Origin: Mycteria americana
Taxonomy: Eukaryota; Chordata; Aves; Ciconiiformes; Ciconiidae
DNA length: 64,000 nt
Assembly: GCF_035582795.1 (NCBI RefSeq)
Contig: NC_134365.1
Coordinates: 221,171,887 to 221,235,886 of the forward strand
Direction: 5' to 3'
The notes below the pieces were generated by a model that saw nothing but the letters and a program-made list of their open reading frames with translations, was not told the origin of the DNA and ran no database searches. The position numbers were made by a program, and so were the translations under genes. Of the stretch, positions 22,821 through 32,314 are shown in pieces (position 1 is the stretch's first letter; every line of letters begins with the position of its first letter).

Positions 22821-25800
22821 ATGGGGCAGGACTACTACGCCGTGCTGGAGCTGGGCCGCGGCGCCACGGACGCCGACATCAAGAAGGCGTGAGGGGCCTT
22901 GGCCTTGTGGGGGGAGACCCAGGGCCTGCCGGGGTCGGGGAGCGGCCTGGGAGGCCGGGAAGTGGTGTTGGGAATGGGGGCAGCCCCGTGCATGGCTGCC
23001 CTTTGTCTCCCCCCTGCTCTCCACAGCAGGGGTGGGAAGGACCTGGGAGAAGCTGTGAGGGAGCAGCCTAGGCTGGGGGTGTTCTGGCACCCCGGGGCTG
23101 GCTGTGAGGTTGGGCTCTCCCCTCCTTTCCCCTTCATAGCTATCGGAAACTGTCCTTGAAGAACCATCCTTTAAAATGCAAGGAACCCTGGGCGCCGGAG
23201 AGGTTCAGGCAGCTGGCGGAGGCCTACGATGTGCTCAGCGACCGTAAGTGGGGAGACGGATCTCTTCCACCGAGTTTAGGGGCAGGAGGGGCTGGACCGT
23301 GGGTGAAGTGTCTCTGGTCTGGCCAGAGGTGTGCTGAGGTCTGAACCCCTGGTCACTGGCACACCCAGGGAGGTGGCATCAGCTCTGTGACCCACAGCCA
23401 GGCTGATTGCTGGCATGTACTCCGGCTTCCATCTCAATCTGCTGTTCTCAAGGTGGTGGGGGACCCCCCGCTCCAGTCTCTGCCCAAGCAAAGCCTGGAT
23501 CTCAGGCTCTCCCCCAGCATGGGAGAGCATGGCCATTCCCAACTCCTCCTTGTTCCCTAAGCCATGAAGAAAGGCATCTACGACAAGTTTGGAGAAGAGG
23601 GTCTCAAAGGCGGCATCCCCTTGGAGTTCGGTGGCGAGAACCCCTGGACCGTCGGCTACGTGTTTCACAACAACCCTGACAAAGTCTTCAGGGAGTTCTT
23701 TGGTGGAGACAACCCCTTTGCGGGTAGGTGGGGGGGCTCTGGGGGGTGACCCAGGCCCCATCTGTGGCTGCTGTGATGCCATGGCCACTGCCAGTTCTGA
23801 GCTTTAAGCTTTACGGGGATGTTTCCCTGCCCAGCTACTCTCAGGTCCCTCTGGTGCTGCTGGTCCCCAGTGTTGGAGGTTAGATCCTGACTTGCTCCAG
23901 CCTCAGGTGGGCGAGATGCCCAGGGGTGCATGTTCAGGCTGTCGGCTCTCCCCAGCTACCGTTGTGACCCTTTTCTTGGAGGATTTCCATCAAAAAGAGG
24001 GGTCAGGTTGGCGAGGCTACCATAAACACGTGAGCAAGATGATAACACTCCAGCTGGAGGAGGAAGGTGGTCCCAGGCAGAAGCAGATGGGAGGTTTCCG
24101 GGTGGCATATTTGGGGTGCTCAGCTTCCATAAGGAGACCCTAGGGGACCCACCCTGCCTCTGATCTGAGTGAGGTGACCCCCCTCTGCTCGCTCGTGCAG
24201 AGTTCTTTGCTGAGGATGGCTCAGAGTTGATCCCGCCCTTTGGAGGGCTGCGAGGACGAGGAGCGATGAAGCAAGACCCCCCAGTCGTGCGGGATCTCTA
24301 CCTCTCCCTTGAAGACCTGTTCTACGGCTGCACCAAGAAGATTAAGATCTCCCGCAGGGTAGGGGCAGTGGGGGTGAAGGGGGATCATGCTTGCCAGGGT
24401 GGGAAATTTTGGGCTGGACTCTCCTTTTGGTGTAGGATGTTTCAGCCTGAGGCTTTAGGGCTGGTCCCGCTCAGCAGGGGGGGAGACCACAGCACTCTGT
24501 GCCGTGGAGAGGCACAGACCAAACATGAGCACAAACGCCGGCAGGATCTGAACCCGTAGCCTCCTCTCTCCTGGCTTGCCAAAGGGAATTCAGTATGAGA
24601 GGTGATGTGAAAGCTGGTAGGAAGGCAGCTTTCGGAGGGGGGTAGAGAGGGAGCACAGTGTTTCCTGGGCTCCCAGAGTTTCATTTTCATAGAATCATTT
24701 AGGTTGGAAAAGACCTTTAAGACCATCCAGTCCGACCGTTAACCCAACACGGCCGAGTCCACCGCTACACCATGTCCCTAAGCACCTCATCCAAACATCC
24801 TCTAAATACCTCCAGGGATGGGGACTCCACCACTTCCCTGGGCAGCCTGTTCCAGTGCTGGACAACCCTTTCCGTGAAGAAATTTTTCCTAATATCCAGT
24901 CTAAACCTCCCCTGGCACAACCTGAGGCCGTTTCCTCTTGTCCTATCACTTGTTACCTGGGAGAAGAGACCGACCCCACATCTCTACCCCCTCCTTTCAG
25001 GCAGCTGTAGAGAGCGATGAGGTCTCCCCTCAGCCTCCTTTTCTCCAGGCTGAACAACCCCAGCTCCCTCAGCCGCTCCTTGTAATGTTGTCCAAAAACC
25101 AGGGTTCTTTTACCCGGTGTGCAAAACGCCAATACACGCACAGAGCAGGGGTATTTGTTTGCATATTTGCGCAGACATGGGTGTCTGTCTCAAGACAGCA
25201 CACCAAGCTTTCAAATTAAGTTATTTATACACAAAGCATTAACATATTCAACCTCCTAATACATATGCAGTATTCTTCTATTAAAAGATTGGTTAAAATC
25301 TCTTTGCCCAGCATATAAATTAGTACGTGTGCTTAGTTGTTCTTCTTCAGCTTCATCGCTCGAGTCGGTGGTATAACTGGGGTAGGTGGTCTGTGAGTTG
25401 GTGGTCGCGATCTCCCCCTGCCGGAATTACCTTTCCCCTAGTTTCCTACTTTTTTGGCAGATCTAAGAGGTTCTTCATGGTTTACTAACTAGACTAGTAA
25501 TACATCAGTTAGACTTCTGCTTTCGACAGCCGCATCCTGCTTATCAGACAAAGGTACGTTGTCTAAGTTCCGATGGAGATAGGGTAGGGCTCTACAACGG
25601 ATTTCTATAGCAGCACCAACATTATATGAATTGTATACTTAGATTTGATTATTACAACAATAAGACTTGTTCTCCAGACCCTTCCCCAGCTCCGTTGCCC
25701 TTCTCTGGACACGCTCCAGCCCCTCAATGTCTTTCTTGTAGTGAGGGGCCCAAAACTGAACACAGCATTCGAGGTGCGGCCTCACCAGTGCCCAGTACAG

Positions 25801-28469
25801 GGGCACGATCACTGCCCTGGTCCTGCTGGCCACGCTATTCCTGATACAAAAGGACTGTGTCTCCTTTCTGCTCTCAGTGACCTCCATCCCTCCTCTCATT
25901 GTCCCAATCTCCTGGTTTCAGCCCTGAGTTTCTCCTACTTTGCCTTGCTGTGGAGTATGAGCTGTCCTCACCCTCTCCTGTGCTGGCTCGCACGCAGCTG
26001 GATGAGCAGTGCAGTTATAACCCTCTCTCTTTGGGCACCTCGGTGTCACAGATCACCTCTCTGTGTTGTCCCTTGGGGGGATGACAGCCCTGTGGAGAAG
26101 GACTTGGGAGCACTGGGGGATGAAAAACTGAACATGAGCTGGCAATGTGCGCTCGCAGCCCAGAAAGCCAACCGTATCCTGGGCTGCATCCAGAGCAGCG
26201 TGGCCAGCAGGGCGAGGGAGGGGATTCTGCCCCTCTGCTCCACTCTGGTGAGACCCCCCTGCAGTGCTGTGTCCAGCTCTGGGGTCCTCAGCACAGGAAG
26301 GACATGGAGCTGTTGGAGGGAGTCCAGAGGAGGCCACGAAAATGATCCGAGGGCTGGAACACCTCTGCTGTGGAGAAAGGCTGGGAGAGTTGGGGTTGTT
26401 CAGCCTGGAGAAGAGAAGGCTCTGGGCAGACCTTCTTGCAGCCTTTCGACATATAAAGGGGGTTTCTAAGAAAGATGGGGACAGACCTTTTATCAGGGCC
26501 TGTAGCAACAGGGTAAGGGGTAATGGTTTTAAACTAAAAGAGGGGAGATTCAGACTAGATATACGGAAGAAATGTTATGTTCTGAGGGTGGTGAGACACT
26601 GGCCCAGGTTGCCCAGAGAGGTGGTGGATGCCCCATCCCTGGAAACATTCAAGGTCAGGTTGGACAGGGCTCTGAGCAACCTGGTCTGGTTGAAGATGTC
26701 CCTGCCCATGGCAGGGGGGTTGGACTAGATTACTTTTAAAGGTCCTTTCCAACTCAAACTGTCTACGATTCTATGACAGACTGGGTAGCTGCCCAGGGCT
26801 GCCTGCCCCATCTGTGTGGCTGTGTCTGGCACCGCAGGGTCGTGATCCTCGGAGCAGAGCTGAGCTCCCACCTGGTTGCAGACCCACCTCTCAGGACAGG
26901 ACCCAGCTCTTATAATCCCCTTGTCCACCCCCCCAGGTGATGAATGAAGATGGTCAAACGAGCACCATCAGAGATAAGATCCTAACGATCGATGTGCAGC
27001 CGGGGTGGAAGCAGGGCACCAGGATCACCTTTGAGAAGGAAGGAGACCAGGTAACGACCGTGGTGTGAAGTTCTGGGCCAGGTTTCCTCGGGACCAACCG
27101 CACACTCTTTGCGGGTTTCCCATTTCTGCAGGCTGTGGGCAGTCGGTGGCATGGCTAACGGAGAAATTCAGTGTAACTGTGCTCAGAAACACTCTAAGGA
27201 GCCCTCCCTGCCTGGATTTGCCTTAGGACAGATAAAAATGAATAATTGAAAGCAATGGTTTTCTGCCTGTCATCACCTTTGCAAAACCCAGTCTGATTTC
27301 CCTTGGCTTAGCAGGAGTCTCTTATCAAAGACTATTTTTATTCTTAAAGGAAGAAAATATTTTGCCTTTTTCCCAGCCAGCTGAAAGCAGCAACAAAGGG
27401 ACAGGCATTGGTGTCACTTTTCCCTGTGTAAAATCATTTGTGTTACACCGAACCATTTCCAGGTATCTTTATTTTTTTTTTTCCTCGATTTTTAGGGCCC
27501 AAACGTCATTCCTGCTGACATCATCTTCGTTGTCCAAGAGAAACTCCACCCGAGGTTTAAAAGAGCCAATGACAACCTCACTTACGTGGCCACCATCCCC
27601 CTGGGAAAGGTAAAGAGCCAAGCGAGGGGACGGAGCCAGCCCCAGCTTATCTTTGCCCTCTGGGGCTGCAAATGCAGCTCTGGGTCCCGCTCCGTGCCTT
27701 GCAGGCGCTGATCGGTTGCACGGTGGACGTGAGGACGCTGGACGGGAGGCTGCTGAACATCCCCATCAACGACATCGTGGAGTAAGTGCCATGGGGCAAA
27801 TGGCTGCTGGGCTCAGGTGGTCGGACGGGGCCTTTCTGCAGAGCTTGGTGGCCAAGGAGGTGAACGGGTGCTTGGGAGGAACCTCAGCGTTGGCCTGGTC
27901 CTCCTCGGCAAGAGCTCGGCACTTCCCAAGCACGTCCCCGTTGCTTGAATTATGGGGGTGCTTCGAAACCTTTTCCAGCAGGTTTGGGACTGGGGGAGGA
28001 GAAGGAGGATGCCCACCGTGGGCTACTCTTTTGGTTTGGGGTTGCGTTGCTGGTAGCAGAGGCAGGGAGAGGGCTTGGCGTGGGTGGGTGGAAGACGGGA
28101 GTGAGGTGGGGGACTGGATGGACAAGGAACCTGGGACACAAGGCTGGAAGAGGAGGCTAGGCTGCCGGTTGAAGCCAGAGGAGCAAACTTGCCCTAAGAA
28201 ACCTGCTCAGAAGCTTGCGTGGGGCTCTGCATGTGGACACGTCGGGGCTCGGTGCCGTGGCCCCCGTGTCGGGATCGTCCCGTGGCTCCTCTCAGCCCCT
28301 TCCTTTGCTTTGCAGCCCCAAGTACTGTAAAGTGGTGCCAGGGGAGGGGATGCCGCTGCTCCGGGACCCCCGGCGCAAGGGTGACCTCCTCATATATTTC
28401 AACATCTGCTTTCCCAAGAAGCTCACGCCTGACAAGAAAATGCTCTTGAAAAGTGCCCTCCTCTCCTAG
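22821..28469 (+). CDS. DNAJB13: DNAJB13, radial-spoke DnaJ/HSP40 homologue (8 exons)
   Basis: Type II J-domain protein of motile cilia and sperm flagella. It is a radial-spoke component (neck region), and human mutations cause primary ciliary dyskinesia. Exons: 22821-22888, 23140-23243, 23562-23723, 24201-24358, 26937-27050, 27496-27609, 27705-27781, 28316-28469. Phases match throughout and the total is 316 residues, the human length. J-domain at about residues 1-70 ([20 protein letters not shown], then AEAYDVLSD). The G/F-type linker contains [20 protein letters not shown]. The C-terminal substrate-binding domains run from about residue 130 ([51 protein letters not shown]). The HPD motif that stimulates Hsp70 is replaced by HPL (NHPLK), as I recall also for mammalian DNAJB13. 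Intron 4 (24359-26936) carries the mobile elements listed separately. Confidence 0.96.
24689..25855 (-). mobile_element. CR1 LINE, reverse orientation, split by a solo LTR
   Basis: The CR1 3' end lies at 24689 (TAGAATCATTTAGGTTGGAA). The element continues to 25085, is interrupted by the LTR at 25086-25659, and resumes to about 25855. In the right half the CR1 ORF2 C-terminal region reads on the minus strand ([20 protein letters not shown]). It is 5' truncated. It sits in DNAJB13 intron 4, antisense to the gene. Confidence 0.92.
25086..25659 (-). mobile_element. Solo LTR of an endogenous retrovirus (fossil)
   Basis: A 574-base block inserted into the CR1, with retroviral TG...CA ends forming the short inverted repeat TGTTGT/ACAACA. 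It is flanked by GTAA (25082-25085) and ATAA (25660-25663), consistent with a slightly diverged 4-base target duplication. On the minus strand the U3/R/U5 order is plausible, with a TATA-like GTATAAATAA (plus-strand 25221-25230). No internal retroviral genes are present, so it is a solo LTR left by recombination. It is younger than the CR1 it interrupts. Family not identified; a 4-base duplication would suit a gamma-like (ERV1-type) element. Confidence 0.75.
26082..26777 (+). mobile_element. CR1 LINE, forward orientation, 5' truncated
   Basis: Runs from inside ORF2 (frame containing [20 protein letters not shown]) to the 3' terminus, ending in ACGATTCTATGAC. The end-domain region also reads as [20 protein letters not shown] in another frame, so the copy is decayed. 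It lies about 230 bases from, and inverted relative to, the preceding CR1. Confidence 0.92.
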
Positions 28470-28498
28470 GGGACGATGACCTTCCCTCTCCTCCCACC

Positions 28499-28504
28499 AA
28501 TAAA
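28499..28504 (+). promoter_or_regulatory. DNAJB13: DNAJB13 polyadenylation signal AATAAA
   Basis: AATAAA 30 bases after the stop codon, implying a very short 3' UTR. The convergent UCP2 remnant starts about 420 bases further on. Confidence 0.8.
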
Positions 28505-28922
28505 GCTCTGGAGCCAGCACTGTGAGCCGCTAGAGGTTGTTCCCAGTACTGAGCACCCTAAAACACGGCACCCTTGAGGCTGTTTCCCCTGGGACTCGGA
28601 CCCACCTTACTTCCCAGGCTCTTCTCCATAGCTGCCACCCTGCAACAGTGGCACCACAGCGCTGCGGAGGGCGATGGAGGATTTTGGGGGGGTTGGAGTA
28701 CTCCCAGCTCAGCTCGTGCATGGGAACAGCGATGGTTTGGGGGTGACTGTGCGCAGGGTGGTGAGGGAAAGACCAAAACCAGGGAAGAAAAGACCACAGG
28801 ATTTACTCAAAGCCTCGCTAGCGCTCGCTACAGCTTTCTCCTTGGCGAGGGGCTGGCAGGCGTGATCCCCTTCACTGTCGGCAAGCGAGGCACTGACGGG
28901 AAGGTGGCGATGGCCATGAGGC

Positions 28923-30271
28923 TCAGAAGGGGACCTCCCGCCAGCCGTGCACGGCCATCAGGCCCTGTTTCAGCTCCTCGTAGGTGATGAACGTCACGAT
29001 GTTCCAGGAGCCGAGCTGCAGGAACCTGCTGGAGCGGCCAGGATCAGAGTCGGCACATCCCGTTGTGCCTCCACCCCAGAAATCACTGCGTTTTGGAAGA
29101 GGATGGAAGGCGGTAGCGAACCCCCGCGAACCCCTTGTAGAAAGCCTCGGCCCCCTCACTTCTGAGCAGGGCGAAGGCACAGCTCCTGACGCTGCTGTGC
29201 TGCCCCGGAGCACCATTCAGGTACCTCATCTTCACCACGTCCACGGGGAAGGCAACGAGCGTGGCGCAGAAGCCGTCCCCGAAGGCAGAGGTGAAGCGGC
29301 AGGGGAGGTTGTCTGCCCAGCAAGAGCCGCAGGAGGGGTGTGAGCCCCTATTATTTTAGGGGCGCAACCCAGGGGCTCCCTCCCCGGGCAGATGCTTGGG
29401 CTGTAAATTGGCCGCAGCCCCGGCTGTGCCTCCCCTTGCGAGGTGGGATTTGAGCAGCGCGTCCTTGATGCAGCTCGGTGCAGTTCACCACGGCGCGGTG
29501 GGCGATGCTGGGGGCCGTTCCTGTGGGGACCAGAGTGATCGGGGCTGTGGTGCTGGAGCAGCTGGCCAGGTGGGGTTCCCAGGGGCTGCATCCACCTTTC
29601 CACAGCCCGTGGACACCCTCCTCCTTGGCCGTGGTCCTGTAGGCATCTACGGTGCCCTGGTAGCTTGGAAACGTACCTTCACCACGTCTGTGGGCTGGGT
29701 GAAGGCCACCGCCGTGCCCCCCGTGGTGCAGCCGCCGCCCCAGCCCGGCATCTGGAGGGAGTACAGGGCAGGGAGGGGGAAAAAAAAAAGAATATTTACA
29801 AAAAAATAAATCGCCCACCCCACGCTGAAGTGCTCCATCGCACAGTTGCACCCCCAGCGGGACTGAACCCAGATGCTGCCCGTGGAGGGGCTGCCCGGCA
29901 GCGCCCACGGACTTGCCTTTGGTGTAGAGCAGCTTCGCCGAGTCGCACAGCCCGACGCGGGTGGAGGCGAAGCCCCTCTGCCGCTGCAGCGGGGTCCCTC
30001 CGTCCTCACCGTGGTGCCGAAGCCCCTTGTACTGTGCCGCCGGCCCCTGACCCGTGAGCTTCGCCTCCCCCTGGATCCGTGCGGGGAGAAAAGGGGGTGA
30101 AGAGGCTTCACGCGACCACAGCCCCCTCCTGGGGCTGTGGGATTTGGGGAAGGAGGGCAGGGGAGCCTGGCTCACCTGCAGCCCCGCTTTGGCGGTGTCC
30201 AGGGGCAAGGGGACGAGGTCGGCCATGCAGGCGGCCGTCGGGGGCACCTCGGGGGGCTTGAACCCACCCGT
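28923..30271 (-). pseudogene. UCP2: UCP2 unitary pseudogene (six coding-exon remnants)
   Basis: Remnant of the mitochondrial carrier UCP2 in its syntenic position between DNAJB13 and UCP3. Exon-like blocks in gene order: 30176-30271, about 29913-30076, 29596-29751, about 29437-29520, 29134-29312, 28923-29025. Signatures include [88 protein letters not shown] and the UCP2-like C-terminus WREVPF. TSAFG and the RExPF end favour UCP2 over UCP3. Damage: the start codon position reads ACG; about 10 codons are missing before ACMADL; the acceptor before IQGE reads GG; the block with RTEGP has lost the following segment and changes frame; the middle of the third block is deleted and frame-shifted into TAG; VTYDL is missing; the donor after FYKG has no GT; and VPSF is missing. 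The fifth block remains open. A functional carrier is not possible from this sequence. Confidence 0.88.
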
Positions 30272-31257
30272 GGTGCGGGCGGCTGGGTGAGAGGAGCGAG
30301 GAGGGGTTGGGAGCAGGAAGGGACAAAAAAATCCAGGGCGTTTGTCCCATCTAGGCACCGCTCAGAGTTTCCGGGGGTCCACGCACCAGGTGCTCCCCGA
30401 TTTTGCCCGTCCATGGGAAGCGTCGGTGGCGGCAGGGGACGACTCAGGCTCACGCCAGTCCCGGGCGGGGGGGAAGAGAGGGGTGGGGGCTGCCCACCGT
30501 GGGTGCCACGGTCCCCCCGGGAGGTGCGGGGATGCAGGTTGGGGTCCCCACCTGCAGGGACTGGGGGGGTGGTTGGGGCCAGGCACCCCGCACACACCTG
30601 ACTGCACGGGGGGGCTTGGGGAAGGGGGGACCCCCCTGCCTGCACCCCACTCAGGGCTGATGGAGCAGGGGCAGCCAGGAGGAGGATGGGGGGGGGGGGG
30701 GCTGGGGATAGGGGACCCCAAGGCCGCTGGGAGGGGACGGGGGCTCCCTGGGGCAGCCGGGGATGGGGTGGGGGGGCCCTGGCAAGGGGATTGGGGCTGC
30801 CCGGGGGAGGACACGGGGGTCCCCAGCAGACCCTATGCAGGGGTGAGGGGGGGGGTGTCCCCCAGCAAGGACTTGGGGATCACCAGGGTTGGTGCAGGGG
30901 TCCCCCCCAGCACAGCTCGGGAGGGACGGGGGCTCCCCCCGGGGATGGGGGTCCCCAGCGCACCCCGGGGACTCCCTGCTGCCGCGGGGCCGGACCGGGA
31001 GGGGCCGCGGGGCCCCGCTGCGCGCCGGGGCGGGAGGACCCGGGTTCGAGACCCGGCGGCGGCGGGAGGGAGCGCGGGAAGACGCGGGTTCGAGTCCCGG
31101 TGACGGCAGGTTGGACTGAGGTGAGGGTCTCCCCCGTGAGGGGCTGGGGACTGGGCGCGGCCATCACCGTGGCATCCAGGCTGCACAGCCCCTCTCAGGT
31201 GGCTGAGCCCCCCTCGGGGCTGTGGGGGTGTCTCCCAGGTGGAGCGGGGCAGAGGGT

Positions 31258-31673
31258 TGTGCTGGTTTTGGCTGGGATAGAGTTAATTTTCTTTATAGTA
31301 GCTGGTATGGGGCTGCGTTTTGGATTTGTGCTGAAAACAGCGTTGATAACCCAGGGATGCTTTAGGTGTTGCTGTGTAACGTTTGCACTCGTCAAGGACT
31401 TTTCAGCTCCCCCTGCTCTGCCAGGGGCAGAAGAAGCTGGGAGGGGGCACGGCCAGGAGAGTTCGTCCAAACTGGCCAAAGGGCTGTTCCAGACCATAGG
31501 GCGTCACGCTGGGCTTGCGTGCGCGGCTTTTGCTTTCCCTATTCAACTGTCTTTATCTCAACCCACGAGCGTTCTCACTTTTACCCTTCTGATTCTCTCC
31601 CCCGTCCCACCGGGGGGGAGTGAGCGAGCAGCTGGGGGGGGGCTTAGCTGCCGGCTGGGGCTAAACCATGACG
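31258..31673 (+). mobile_element. Solo LTR of a widespread avian ERV-L-like family (fossil)
   Basis: Begins TGTGCTGGTTTTGGCTGGGA and carries the phrases GGATTTGTGCTGAAAACAG and CTTTATCTCAACCCACGAG, ending near GGGGCTAAACCATGAC. I recognise these as the LTR family very common in neoavian genomes, placed with ERV-L/class III elements. There is no internal region, and the copy looks incomplete relative to full-length family LTRs. No convincing target duplication was seen, so the exact ends are uncertain by a few bases. It lies between the UCP2 remnant and UCP3. Confidence 0.75.
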
Positions 31674-31954
31674 TAGGTCTTTACACCCACGGGTGGCACA
31701 GGCGGCCATCAACCCGCATGCCCAGCTTCAATGCTTGGGTTTTTTTTCCCCCAAATCGCAGAAATCATCTCCGCTAAAGCCAATCCCCCCCATGGCACAC
31801 GGCACCCTGCGAAGCCAAACGCCTCTTCTGCTTTTGGGTAAGGCCTGAGTGTGCCTTTTCCAGCAGCACCCCAGGGTCGGGAGAACGACCCTAACACCCC
31901 CCACCCCCAAAAAAAGCAAGGGAGCCCTGCTGCGCTCAGACCCCATAGGGGTGG

Positions 31955-31960
31955 TTTATT
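31955..31960 (-). promoter_or_regulatory. UCP3: UCP3 polyadenylation signal AATAAA
   Basis: TTTATT on the plus strand, that is AATAAA on the gene strand, about 355 bases after the UCP3 stop codon. It defines a 3' UTR of roughly 370 bases. Confidence 0.7.
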
Positions 31961-32314
31961 GGAAGCGTCAGTAAAGGAGAACAGGAATCACCGCATCCCC
32001 CGGCCCTCGACTCGGTCCCGCCTGCCCACACCGCTCGCCTTGTTCCCGCCGTTGCCGGGAAGTGATGCTCTTCCCGGCTGGAAAAAAACCCTATAAACAT
32101 TTTTTTTCTTCCTCCCTAAACTTCTCTCTGGAAACTTCCGTTTGCCCACGTTTCTCTACAAACAGCGTCGCTTCTCCTTCCATCTCGCCGGTCCCTCTCG
32201 GGGGGTCCCCATCGGGCTGGGGGCGTGCGGCATCGCTGCTCCCCCACCGCTTCAGCAATTAATATAATTTACTCCTGTGACTCGCCAACACTGACGAGAG
32301 GGACGAGGGGGGGA

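Noticed and set aside
29351-30358. 335-codon open frame on the minus strand as a functional UCP2 gene
   Set aside because: It runs through introns, lacks the homologous start codon and joins exon remnants in differing frames; it is fortuitous opening in GC-rich DNA.
31017-31100. Possible tRNA genes from the GGTTCGA motifs
   Set aside because: No A box, D-arm, anticodon arm or acceptor stem can be built around either T-arm-like hairpin.
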